From DAOTXS01 sp034433515 (GTDB lineage Bacteria; Chloroflexota; Anaerolineae; UBA4142), in assembly GCA_034433515.1 (NCBI GenBank), contig DAOUAL010000102.1, positions 1 through 64,000 on the forward strand: DNA of 64,000 bases. The letters run 5' to 3'. The translations under genes and the position numbers were made by a program. Positions 45,053-53,868 of this stretch are shown piece by piece. The notes beneath the pieces are model-generated. The model was not told the origin of the DNA. It saw only the letters and a program-made list of their open reading frames with translations, and searched no databases. Every line of letters begins with the position of its first letter. The first letter of the stretch is position 1.

Positions 45053-45760
45053 GTGGATGCGGACGACGGCGTGCTGGTGGCGTTGATGAACCATCCGCGC
45101 GATATGGACCTTGTTCGCGCGGAACATTGGTATCGTATTCCGGCAAAACACGCTCCCGCGCACCTGACCCAAGCACGCTACCTTGCTTTCTACCTGACCA
45201 AAAACTTTGGCGAGGCAAAATGGAGCATTCGCGAATATGCGCCCATTCGCGGACACGAGTTGGTGCGCCGCCGCGATCTCTTGCCGGCGGAAAGCCATCA
45301 TCCCCGTGCCGATGAGGCGTACTATAAACTACAACTCGGCACGCTGATCGCTTTGCCGCGTCCCATTATCAGTCGGCGCGGGCGACGCTTGTTGTTCATC
45401 GTTACGAACGGCGCCAAATTCTCACGCGCGGTAGAAATCAATGACTTGCTCGGCCAAGACGATCTGGACGATGAGTTGTGGAACGCACTCAAATCGTCGG
45501 GAGTGGAAGCGGAGCGTCAAATCATCGTCCGCGATGCGCGCGCAAGGTATCGCGTGGATTTCTGGATTCAATGCGCGCGTGGAAATATCGCCGTGCTTCT
45601 CGGCGACGCGCCCCGCCGAATGCCCCAAGGCAAAGCGTGGCGCATCCTCTGTTTTTCATCCGACCAATTAGCACACGATACGCACAACTGCGTGCATCAA
45701 ATCACCAACATCGTACGCGAACTAGGTGGAATTCAATATTCAACGGAGCAAAAACAATGA
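45053..45760 (+). CDS. Hypothetical protein with a DUF559/Vsr-like nuclease fold at the C-terminus
   Basis: A 235-residue protein of a family seen in Chloroflexi and Cyanobacteria: an N-terminal region with LVALMNHPRDMDLVRAEHWYRIP and YLAFYLTKNFGEAKWSIREYA, then RRLLFIVTNGAKFSRAVEIND and a C-terminal part (about 145-230) resembling Vsr/DUF559 nucleases (RYRVDFWIQCARGNIAVLLGDA, AWRILCFSSDQL). In relatives I recall, the acidic residues after the core strand read V-E-x-D-G-D; here the segment is VLLGDAP, so the expected Glu is missing and nuclease activity is doubtful. The GTG start is one base after the HIT stop and the end overlaps the sucD ATG. Confidence 0.7.
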   Translation: MDADDGVLVALMNHPRDMDLVRAEHWYRIPAKHAPAHLTQARYLAFYLTKNFGEAKWSIREYAPIRGHELVRRRDLLPAESHHPRADEAYYKLQLGTLIALPRPIISRRGRRLLFIVTNGAKFSRAVEINDLLGQDDLDDELWNALKSSGVEAERQIIVRDARARYRVDFWIQCARGNIAVLLGDAPRRMPQGKAWRILCFSSDQLAHDTHNCVHQITNIVRELGGIQYSTEQKQ

Positions 45761-46638
45761 GCATTCTCATTGACAAGAAAACCAAATTGCTGGTGCAAGG
45801 CATCACGGGCCGCGAAGGTGAATTTCACACCAAGCAAATGCTCGAGTACGGCACCAAGGTCGTTGCCGGGGTAACGCCGGGACGCGGTGGCGAACGAGTG
45901 TTGGGCGTGCCAGTGTTTGATACAGTCGCCCAAGCCGCCGAAGCCACCGGTGCCAACACTTCGATCATTTACGTTCCCGCGCGCGGTTGCGCCGATGCGA
46001 TCATCGAATCCGCCAACGCCGGCATCAACCTCGTCGTCTGCATCACCGAAGGTGTGCCGGTCGCCGATATGCTACGCGTGAATCGGCGCTTGCAAGAGAC
46101 CGGGACACTGTTAGTGGGACCGAACTGTCCCGGCTTGATTTCGCCGGGCAAATCCAAAGTGGGCATCATCCCGGGCAATGTCTGTATGCCGGGACCCGTC
46201 GGCATCGTCGCGCGGAGTGGCACGCTCACGTACGAAGTGATCTACGCGCTCACGCAACGCAAGATTGGGCAATCCACCTGCGTGGGCATCGGCGGCGATC
46301 CGGTGCACGGCTTGGGCTTTATCGAAGTACTGGAAATGTTTGAAAACGATCCGCAGACCCAGGCGATTGTGTTGATCGGCGAAATCGGCGGCACCGATGA
46401 GGAAAAAGCCGCGGCGTTCATCAAGAAGAACGTGCGCAAGCCGGTCGTTGCCTTTGTGGCGGGGCAAACCGCACCGCCCGGCAAACGAATGGGGCACGCC
46501 GGCGCCATCATCGAAGGAGGCACCGGCACCGCGGCGGAAAAAATTGCAGCGTTCAAAAAAGCCGGCGTGCCAGTGGCGCGCTTTCCCGGCGAAGTGGCAG
46601 AATTGGTGGCACAAAAGTTGGCGCGCAAGAAGAAATAG
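45757..46638 (+). CDS. sucD: Succinate-CoA ligase (ADP-forming), alpha subunit
   Basis: A 293-residue CoA-binding subunit. The N-terminus SILIDKKTKLLVQGITGREGEFH is standard for SucD. GPNCPGLISPGKSKVGIIPG and SGTLTYEVIYALTQ follow, and the active-site phosphohistidine is His247 in GKRMGHAGAIIEGG. Normal length. It starts within the stop codon of the previous gene. With sucC at 36154 it forms the TCA-cycle enzyme, but the two are separated by the lys/arg operon. Confidence 0.95.
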   Translation: MSILIDKKTKLLVQGITGREGEFHTKQMLEYGTKVVAGVTPGRGGERVLGVPVFDTVAQAAEATGANTSIIYVPARGCADAIIESANAGINLVVCITEGVPVADMLRVNRRLQETGTLLVGPNCPGLISPGKSKVGIIPGNVCMPGPVGIVARSGTLTYEVIYALTQRKIGQSTCVGIGGDPVHGLGFIEVLEMFENDPQTQAIVLIGEIGGTDEEKAAAFIKKNVRKPVVAFVAGQTAPPGKRMGHAGAIIEGGTGTAAEKIAAFKKAGVPVARFPGEVAELVAQKLARKKK

Positions 46639-46682
46639 TTAAGGTTCGAGGTTCAACGTTGCACCCTGAACTTAACCATTCT

Positions 46683-46889
46683 ATGACAAACGCCGCTCAG
46701 ATTCCCAACGATCTCGACCTCGCACCGTACGCCGGGCGCTGGGTGGCAATTGTGCGCGGACAGATTACCGGGGTGGGACTGAGTGAGCAAGAAGCGCGGC
46801 TTGCCTCCAAATATCAACGCCCAAAGGAAGAACCGATGATTGTGTTTGTGCCGGCGGAGACGAAGGACCATGAGCCACTGAACCAATGA
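46683..46889 (+). CDS. Small DUF5678-like protein
   Basis: A 68-residue protein with LAPYAGRWVAIVRGQITGVG, SEQEARLASKYQRPKEEP and IVFVPAE, the pattern of short DUF5678 proteins of unknown function. ATG 46683 is used; a TTG eight codons earlier is less likely. It lies between sucD and the tRNA nucleotidyltransferase-type gene. Confidence 0.65.
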   Translation: MTNAAQIPNDLDLAPYAGRWVAIVRGQITGVGLSEQEARLASKYQRPKEEPMIVFVPAETKDHEPLNQ

Positions 46890-46958
46890 GCCAAATTTTT
46901 TCCTGGGACGATTGTTTGGCTCATTGACCCTTTGGCTGATGCCAGCAGGAGTGTGCGT

Positions 46959-48374
46959 ATGAACGTGCTAGACCAAGTGGTGGCGTTTATCGCGGATCAA
47001 AATGTCGAAGCGTACTTTGTCGGCGGCGTGGTGCGCGACGAACTCTTGGGGCGCACCGCTAAACGCGACATTGACTTGGCAATTGAGGGCGAGGCATCTG
47101 AACTGGCGCGCACCTTCGCCGATGCCATCGGCGGCGCGTACTATTTGATGGATGAAGAGCACGATGTCGCCCGCGTGATCATCGGCGAAACGTACGTGGA
47201 TTTTGCCCGCCTGCGCGGCTCGTTGCGCGAAGATTTGGCAACGCGCGATTTCACCATCAATGCAATGGCGCGTCAACTGGGCAGTAATGAATTGTTCGAT
47301 CCGTTTCACGGGCAAAAGCATCTCGCGCTCAAACAAATTTGCGCCGTAACCGACGAAGCGTTCCAGAATGACCCGGTGCGGCTCTTGCGCGCCGTGCGCT
47401 TTGCGGATGAACTTGGTTTCACGATTGGCGCGCACACGGAAAAACTGATCCGCCGCGACGCGCACCTCCTCGCGTTCGCCTCGCTGGAACGCGCGCGCGA
47501 CGAGTTTTTCAAAATCCTCGCGTTGCCGCAGCCCTCCGCCGCGATTCGTCAGATGGACGCGCTGGGTTTGCTTGCCACACTCTTGCCCGAAGTAACCGCG
47601 CTCAAGCCGATCACGCAATCGCTCCCGCACCAGTTCGACGCGTTCGAACACACCTTGCGCGTCCTCGATGAACTCAAAGCGATTCAGGCGGACGAGTACG
47701 CGCCAGTCGCCGATGGCGCGTTGATTGCCGAACTGCAAACGCATTTCGCGCAAATGGTCTCCGCCGACCGCGCGCGCGGTACGTTGTTGCGCCTCGCCGC
47801 GCTGCTCCACGACATCGGCAAAGCGCAAACGCGCTCAGTGGACGCCACAGGCGCGATCCACTTTTACGATCACGAGTCGCGCGGCGCGGCAATGAGCGAC
47901 GCGTTGATGCGCCGTTTGCGCTTCAGCAACGACGAAATCGCTATCGTCACGCGCATCGTCACCGAGCATTTGCGCCCCGTGCATCTGGCACGCGAGCCGC
48001 ACGTCAGCAACGGCGCGGTCTATCGTTTCTTCCGCGACGCGGGAGAGGTGGGTGTGGATGTGTGCGCGCTCGCCCTCGCGGATCAACGCGGCAAGGCGCG
48101 ACAGTTGGACGTGGCGGAGGACGCGCAGCTGCGCGCGACGAATGCGCGTTTGCTCGAGTGCTTTTTTCGCGCGCGCGACACGGTGATCGCGCCGCCCGCG
48201 CTGGTGGACGGCAAGACCTTGATGCGCGAATTGCAACTCGACGCGGGTCCACGCCTCGGCGAATTGTTGGAAGCGATCCGCGAAGCGCAGGCGGAAGGAG
48301 AAATCAAGACACGCGAGCAAGCCATCAAGTTTGCCCGAACGCAGATGTTGAAACACGGCACACGCATCACGTAA
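46959..48374 (+). CDS. CCA tRNA nucleotidyltransferase/poly(A) polymerase family protein with HD domain
   Basis: About 471 residues. The class II nucleotidyltransferase core is clear: AYFVGGVVRDELLGRTAKRD, DIDLAIEG with the two metal Asp, DFARLRGS, LATRDFTINAMA and NDPVRLLRAVRFADELGF. A neck region follows and then an HD domain (LLRLAALLHDIGKAQTRS, HFYDHESRGAAM) characteristic of bacterial CCA-adding or related enzymes with phosphohydrolase activity. ATG 46959 follows GCAGGAG; upstream in-frame codons lack a ribosome site. CCA addition versus poly(A) activity cannot be decided by eye, but the tRNA in this window lacks an encoded CCA, so such an enzyme is required. Confidence 0.9.
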   Translation: MNVLDQVVAFIADQNVEAYFVGGVVRDELLGRTAKRDIDLAIEGEASELARTFADAIGGAYYLMDEEHDVARVIIGETYVDFARLRGSLREDLATRDFTINAMARQLGSNELFDPFHGQKHLALKQICAVTDEAFQNDPVRLLRAVRFADELGFTIGAHTEKLIRRDAHLLAFASLERARDEFFKILALPQPSAAIRQMDALGLLATLLPEVTALKPITQSLPHQFDAFEHTLRVLDELKAIQADEYAPVADGALIAELQTHFAQMVSADRARGTLLRLAALLHDIGKAQTRSVDATGAIHFYDHESRGAAMSDALMRRLRFSNDEIAIVTRIVTEHLRPVHLAREPHVSNGAVYRFFRDAGEVGVDVCALALADQRGKARQLDVAEDAQLRATNARLLECFFRARDTVIAPPALVDGKTLMRELQLDAGPRLGELLEAIREAQAEGEIKTREQAIKFARTQMLKHGTRIT

Positions 48375-48411
48375 CACGTGGAACGGGGTGCGTGTTCTGT
48401 CACGGAGTAGA

Positions 48412-49119
48412 ATGGAGTTACAAGTCGCTCTCGCCAAAATTCCCAAATACGGTATCCGCGAATCGGGCGATACGCTGGAGATGATCGAGCGACCGCACGG
48501 CGGGTTGTCATTCGTGCTGGTGGATGGTCAGCACACGGGACGTGGCGCGAAACAAATTTCGAATCTCGTCGCGCGCAAAGCCGTGTCGCTTTTGGCAGAG
48601 GGCGTGCGCGATGGCGCGGCAGCGCGCGCGGCACACGATTATTTGTACACGACCTATGACGGCAAAGTATCCGCCGAGTTGCACATCGTCTCGATTGACT
48701 TGGTCAGCGAGACGATTGTCATTTCGCGCAACAGCCACTGCCCGCCCGTCATCGGCGATGGAAACACGATTCGTTTGATCAACGAATCATCCTCCGCGAT
48801 TGGCGTGCATCGTCGAATGAAACCGACGATCACCGAAATTCCCCTTGCCCCCCAAACCACCGTCGTCGTCTTTACCGATGGCGTGCTTGAGGCAGGAATC
48901 AAATTCGGTGAGAAATTCGAGGTCGCCAAGTTCATCGCAGAAAATTTGCGCGACGAGAACATTGGTGCACAGCAACTCGCGGATGCGATTCTTGCACGCG
49001 CGTTGGAATTGGATCGCGGCAAACCGAACGACGACACAAGCGTGCTGGTTGTGCGTGTGGTGCCGCGCGTGGCTGGGGATGCAGCACGACGATTGAGCGT
49101 GCGGTTTCCGATTGAGTGA
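48412..49119 (+). CDS. SpoIIE/RsbU-type PP2C-like serine phosphatase
   Basis: A 235-residue stand-alone phosphatase domain (PF07228). It has SFVLVDGQHTGRGAKQISNLV (metal-binding Asp loop), ELHIVSIDLVSETIVISRNSHCPPVI, VVVFTDGVLEAG and a terminal NDDTSVLVVRV. There is no sensor domain. Such proteins dephosphorylate anti-anti-sigma factors or similar partners. ATG 48412 is chosen over an upstream codon because the domain starts there. No STAS or anti-sigma gene lies nearby. Confidence 0.85.
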   Translation: MELQVALAKIPKYGIRESGDTLEMIERPHGGLSFVLVDGQHTGRGAKQISNLVARKAVSLLAEGVRDGAAARAAHDYLYTTYDGKVSAELHIVSIDLVSETIVISRNSHCPPVIGDGNTIRLINESSSAIGVHRRMKPTITEIPLAPQTTVVVFTDGVLEAGIKFGEKFEVAKFIAENLRDENIGAQQLADAILARALELDRGKPNDDTSVLVVRVVPRVAGDAARRLSVRFPIE

Positions 49120-49136
49120 ATCGTGGCAAATGAATT

Positions 49137-49228
49137 CGCGGCAACAAGAACCCAAAGCCGACCTTCGTCGGCTGAGGCAAATCTGTGTAGGCAGGTTTCG
49201 GGTGGTGGTAGGCGCGGTTTCAACCGCC
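49137..49228. repeat. Dispersed intergenic repeat, family 1, copy 4
   Basis: CGCGGCAACAAGAACCC, AAGCCGACCTTCGTCGGCT and a GGTTTCGGGTGGTGG block ending in GCGGTTTCAACCGCC. It is a diverged copy of the repeat at 575, 11328 and 24652. It lies between the phosphatase and helicase genes. Confidence 0.65.
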
Positions 49229-49290
49229 AATTGTGGCTTGGCTCGCTCCGACTTGACAACAGCCCTGCTATTGGTGCACGCACAGCCGCG

Positions 49291-49318
49291 TTGACAAAAC
49301 GGCCTTGCAGAGTATACT
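49291..49318 (+). promoter_or_regulatory. Putative promoter of the SNF2-SWIM gene pair
   Basis: TTGACA (49291-49296) and TATACT (49313-49318) with a 16-bp spacer, 68 bp before the helicase start. Confidence 0.65.
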
Positions 49319-49386
49319 GGTCTCCGACCCAAATGTTTTGCAAGACTGGACACCTCAAAGAGCATTTGGGATAATGGAGACCTCTC

Positions 49387-52300
49387 TTGCGTATTCTCCA
49401 TGGTTCCTGGCTGACGAATTTTGCGGACGGTGTTCGCGTGTTCGCACTCTGGGCGGAAACGCGCGAAACGCGTACCGACACACGCGCGCGCGAGCATCCC
49501 TTCGCATTGTCCGCGCACGATTTGCACCGCGCGTTGCAAGACACTGCACCATCTGTCGGCGATGTGTTGAGACGCGGCGCGCAAGAAACTGCCCTCACGC
49601 TCGTGCTCCCCTCCACGCGCGACGCGCCGCAACCATCACTGGCGATCCTGCGCGCGACCGAAGCCACCGCGCGCGATAAAGTCGCACTCGCCGCGTGGCG
49701 CGCCGACGCGTTGACGATTGCGCCGCGCGACACGCTCGACTTGCTCGCGAGTTTACCCACCGACGACGAGTTGCCGCACGCGCTCAAAATCGGCGCGGAC
49801 TTGCGCTACTGGCAACTTGCCGCCAAATTCGCGCTCGAACTCCTCGCGCGACAACGCCTCAAGCCCACGCTCCAGAAAGACGGCGACCGATTCTTCGCGC
49901 GCGGCAACCCCTTTTCGACGAACCGCACGAACAGGAACGCTGGACGCGCCTCGTCCGCGCGATGCCGCCGATTTGCCGCGCAGTGTTTCGCGATGAAAAG
50001 GACGTAAAGCGCGACGCACTATCGCCGCGCGATCTGCTCGACGATTTTCTCGCGACGACGATTGACGCGTTCGCGCGATGGCATGCCGACTTGTGGCTAG
50101 GTCCAAAAGAACCGCAAGGCGTTGCCGCACAGTGGGTTGATGCGCTGACGAACGACGATGGCGTGGTCAAAGAATCCTCCGCGACACTCGCCGCGTTCTA
50201 CGAGCAATATCGCGCGTGGGCAGAACCGATCGGCGCGGCGAGCGGCGATACGTTTCGCATTTGCTTTCGACTCGATCCGCCACAAACTGCAGAGGCAGAA
50301 GAAATCGTCGCGCCGAAAGCCAAGGCGCGCGACTGGTCGCTGCGCTATTTCTTGCAAGCGAACGACGATCCCAGTTTGCTCGTTCCTGCCGATGCGGTGT
50401 GGCGCGAGCGCGGTTCGACGCTCAAGTACCTCAATCGTAAATTCGATGCGCCGCAAGAACGTTTGCTCGCGGGTTTGGGTCTCGCCTCCAAAATGTTTCC
50501 GCCGATCGAGACGAGTCTGCGCGCGGCGCGCCCCGAAGCGTGCGCGCTGAACGTCGAGCAAGCGTACGCGTTCATCCGCGAAGCGACGTTGCTCTTGCAA
50601 TCGTCGGGCTTTGGTGTGCTGGTTCCCGGTATCAGTAGCAAACTCGGCGTGCGCGTCAATTTGAAATCGAAGAAACAATCACCGCAACAAAAGGGCGGCG
50701 TGGCGTCGCTCACGTTCGATTCCGTCATCGAGTACGATTGGCAACTCGCGCTTGGCGGCGAACCATTGTCGCGCGAAGAGTTCGAACGACTCGCCGCGCT
50801 CAAAGTTCCGCTCGTGCAAGTGCGCGGGCAATGGGTCGAGATTCGTCCCGATCAAATCGAGCAAGCGATCAAATTCTGGGAAAAGCACGCTTCGCGGGGT
50901 GGCGAGTTGTCGTTGCAAGACGCGCTGCGTCTCGCGCTCGCGCAAGAGCCGACGAAAGCGAACATCGGTTTGCCTGTCACCGATGTCGCAGCGGAAGGTT
51001 GGATTGCCGATTTGTTGAACGAGCTCGCGCGCAGCGAAAAACTCAAACCGCTTTCCGCGCCCGATTCGTTTCGCGGCGCGCTGCGTCCCTACCAATCGGC
51101 GGGATTGTCGTGGCTCGCGTTTCTGCGTCAGTGGGGACTGGGCGCGTGTCTGGCGGACGATATGGGCTTGGGCAAAACGCCGACGACGATCGCGCTGTTG
51201 CTTGCGGAACACGCGCAACAACGCCAACGCAAACCCGCGCTCGTCATTTGTCCGACTTCGGTCGTGAGCAATTGGGAACGCGAGCTCGCGCGCTTTGCGC
51301 CCGACCTGCGCGTGCACGTGCATCACGGCGCGGCGCGCAAGAAAGACGATTTTGCCGCGCGCGCCGCGCAAGCCGACGTCGTCCTCAGTTCGTACGCGCT
51401 GTTGCATCGCGATCTCGACGCGCTGACGCAGGTCGAGTGGGGCAACGTGATTCTCGACGAGGCGCAGAACATCAAGAATCCGACGACGAAGCAAGCGCAA
51501 GCCGCGCGCAAAATCGGTGGCAAGGCGGAATGGCGCGCCGCGCTCACCGGCACGCCGGTCGAAAATCGCTTGACCGAACTGTGGAGCATTTTTCAATTTC
51601 TCAATCCCGATTACCTGGGATCGCAAAACGATTTCTACAATCGCTTTGCCAAACCGATCGAGCGCGCGAACGACGCCGACGCGACGAAACGACTCAAGTC
51701 GCTGGTCAGTCCGTTCATTCTGCGGCGCGTGAAAACCGATCCGAACGTCATCAGCGATTTGCCCGAAAAGAACGAGATGAAAGTGTTTTGCAATCTGACG
51801 AAAGAACAAGCGACACTCTACGAAGCCGTCGTGCGTGATTCGCTCAAGCGCATCGAAGAGGCGGAAGGAATCGTACGGCGTGGCATCGTGCTGGCGACGC
51901 TGATGAAGTTGAAGCAGGTGTGCAATCATCCCGCGCAATTTCTGGGTGACGGGAGCGCGCTCGCGGGACGCAGCGGCAAACTCGCGCGTCTCACTGAAAT
52001 GTTGGAAGAAGTGCGCGGCGTCAAAGATCGCGCGCTCATCTTTACGCAATTCGCCGAGATGGGCACGCTACTCAAGGCGTACTTGCAAGAAACATTCGGC
52101 GAAGAAGTTTTGTTTCTGCACGGCGGCGTTCCCGCGAAATCGCGCACGAAGATGATCGAACGATTCCAGAACGATCCGAACGGTCCGCTGCTGTTCATTC
52201 TTTCGATCAAAGCCGGTGGCACAGGGTTGAACTTGATGCGCGCGAATCACGTCTTTCATTTCGATCGCTGGTGGAATCCTGCCGTCGAAAATCAAGCGAC

Positions 52301-52517
52301 CGACCGCGCGTTCCGCATCGGGCAAACGAAGAACGTGCAGGTGTACAAGTATCTTTGCGCGGGTACGTTCGAGGAAAAGATTGATGCGATGATCGAACGC
52401 AAGAAAGCGCTCGCGGAGAGCATCGTTGGCACAAGCGAGGCATGGATCACCGAGTTGACGACAGAGCAGTTGCGCGAGTTGTTTGTGCTGAGGAAAGAAG
52501 CGGTGAGTGATGCATGA
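49387..52517 (+). CDS. SNF2-family DNA-dependent ATPase/helicase, frameshifted near its N-terminus
   Basis: About 1043 residues once one base is restored. The N-terminal 170 residues (TTG 49387 onward, GGAG upstream) end in RFFARG, where the homologous frame shifts near 49895-49905 and continues as QPLFDEPHEQERWTRLV. The remainder has an SNF2-associated region and a full ATPase: DDMGLGKTPTTIALL (Walker A), CPTSVVSNWERELARFAPDL, ILDEAQNIKNP (DEAQ box), ALTGTPVENRLTELWS, IFTQFAEMG and GGTGLNLMRANHVFHFDRWW with RAFRIGQTKNVQVYKYLC. Bacterial members of this group are commonly encoded with a SWIM zinc-finger protein, as here. As deposited, translation would stop at 50007 or start internally. The frame from 49695 onward is intact to 52517. 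Confidence 0.85.
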
Positions 52518-52519
52518 GA

Positions 52520-52563
52520 CGTGGTGCGTGTTGCATAGTGCGTAGAACGGAACACGCACCACG
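52520..52563 (+). other. Intercistronic hairpin between the SNF2 and SWIM genes
   Basis: CGTGGTGCGTGTT (52520-52532) is perfectly complementary to 52551-52563 across an 18-nt loop. There is no T-tract, so it is more likely an mRNA-processing or stability element than a terminator. Confidence 0.6.
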
Positions 52564-52584
52564 CAATACGCACGAGGAATTCAA

Positions 52585-53472
52585 ATGAGTTGGTATTGGT
52601 ACCCCAAACCAAAACCGCGCCGACCGGCGAATGGGATCAAGGCGCAGAGCGGCAGACAATTCGGCAAAACGTGGTGGGCAAGCAAATGGCTCAACGCGCT
52701 CGAACGATTGGTTGACCCGGGACGCTTGACGCGCGGGCGCTCGTACGCGCGCAGCGGACAAGTGCTAAACCTCGACATCAAGCCGGGGCGCGTGGATTCG
52801 CGCGTGCAGGGCAGTCGTCCATCACCGTACAAAGTGCAGATCGAAATCAAGCCGCTGTCGGACAAGGACTGGGAGCGCGTCGCGGAGGCGATGGCGAAGC
52901 AAGCGATCTTCGCGGCGAAACTTTTATCAGGCGAGATGCCGCAGAACATCGAGGAAGCGTTCGCGGTGGCGAAGGTCAATCTGTTTCCCGCAGCGCGTGG
53001 CGATTTGAAAACGGAATGTTCCTGCCCCGATTGGTCGAATCCGTGTAAGCACATCGCGGCGGTGTACTATTTGCTCGGCGAACAATTCGATGCGGATCCG
53101 TTCTTGCTGTTTCGATTGCGCGGCAAGAGCAAAGACGAAATTATGGCGATGCTGCGCGCGCGGCGCGCCGCGGCGGAACCCGCCGCCGCGCCAGTCGAAG
53201 AGGCGAAGCGTAAACCGCGTGCGCCCACCGAGCCGGTGACGCCGCTCGAAAAATGTCTCGACCGCTTCTGGGATGCGGCGGAGAGTTTGGATGATTTCGC
53301 GGTGAAGCTCGAAGCGCCGACCGTGGACGCGATTCCCGTCAAGCGATTGGGTGCGCCCGGCTTCTGGCGCGATAGCAAGGTGGATTTCATCGCGCTGTTT
53401 GCGCGCGCGTACAAAGGATTGACTCAAGCCAGTTTGGAGACCGTGCTGGGCAACCTCAGGACAAGGGGTTGA
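52585..53472 (+). CDS. SWIM zinc-finger protein (SNF2 partner)
   Basis: A 295-residue protein opening with GKTWWASKWLNALERLVDPGRL, a standard start for SNF2-associated SWIM proteins, then SYARSGQVLNLDIKPG. The SWIM motif CxCx6CxH is at residues 145-156 (TECSCPDWSNPCKHIAA). A Pro/Ala-rich linker with EPAAAPVEEAKRKPRAP follows. The motif binds zinc and probably DNA or the helicase. The gene lies 67 bp downstream of the helicase and is intact. Confidence 0.88.
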   Translation: MSWYWYPKPKPRRPANGIKAQSGRQFGKTWWASKWLNALERLVDPGRLTRGRSYARSGQVLNLDIKPGRVDSRVQGSRPSPYKVQIEIKPLSDKDWERVAEAMAKQAIFAAKLLSGEMPQNIEEAFAVAKVNLFPAARGDLKTECSCPDWSNPCKHIAAVYYLLGEQFDADPFLLFRLRGKSKDEIMAMLRARRAAAEPAAAPVEEAKRKPRAPTEPVTPLEKCLDRFWDAAESLDDFAVKLEAPTVDAIPVKRLGAPGFWRDSKVDFIALFARAYKGLTQASLETVLGNLRTRG

Positions 53473-53682
53473 ACGTGCATTGCGTGCGCGAGTAAGGCAG
53501 CACAGAGAAAAACTATAGAAACCTCATTCGTGTTCTTCGTCTCCGGGGTAATCGAACTGGTCACTCTCGGCGTGATTCGGGGCGATGACTTGACCTTTCT
53601 GTGAGCGGGGTCGCTCAAAGACACCGCCGCGATCTATACTTCGATTTCTGTAAGTTTACTTTTTCGCATCGCCACGCCAAGG
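53473..53682. other. Intergenic region without a recognisable gene
   Basis: Lies between the convergent SWIM and amidoligase-side genes. It contains a weak AGCACAGAGAAAAACTATAG stretch like the imperfect palindrome at 13857, and no convincing ORF, RNA or terminator. Confidence 0.5.
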
Positions 53683-53868
53683 CTAAACTACAACAATATC
53701 GCGCGCTTCGGTGGCTGCCAGGATTGATGCACCAGCAATCAGTCCCATTGGACGGATCGGATGCTGCGCAAGTGCCACGAGGGTCTTCTGGTCGTCATAG
53801 ACAGGAGCGCATCGAAGTTGAGGAGGTGCAAGTGCGGCGGTGGGGAGAGATCGTTCAACTTGTAAAGA
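53683..53868 (-). pseudogene. Possible gene remnant downstream of the amidoligase
   Basis: A minus-strand frame, distinct from the amidoligase frame, reads protein-like text from just beyond the amidoligase stop: VERSLPTAAL, VYDDQKTLVALAQHPIRP and MGLIAGASILAATEARDIVVV, ending in TAG at 53683-53685. There is no start codon with a ribosome site. It could be the tail of a decayed downstream gene or a displaced C-terminus after a frameshift. I cannot name the family. Confidence 0.3.

Noticed and set aside
50738..51838. Plus-strand open frame of 366 codons within the helicase region
   Set aside because: Arg/Ala-rich translation in a shifted frame with no domain; the intact SNF2 frame covers the same DNA.
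50679..52049. Long minus-strand open frame (456 codons) opposite the SNF2 helicase
   Set aside because: It mirrors a GC-rich coding strand, its translation is Arg/Leu-rich without domains, and the plus strand holds a fully recognisable ATPase.
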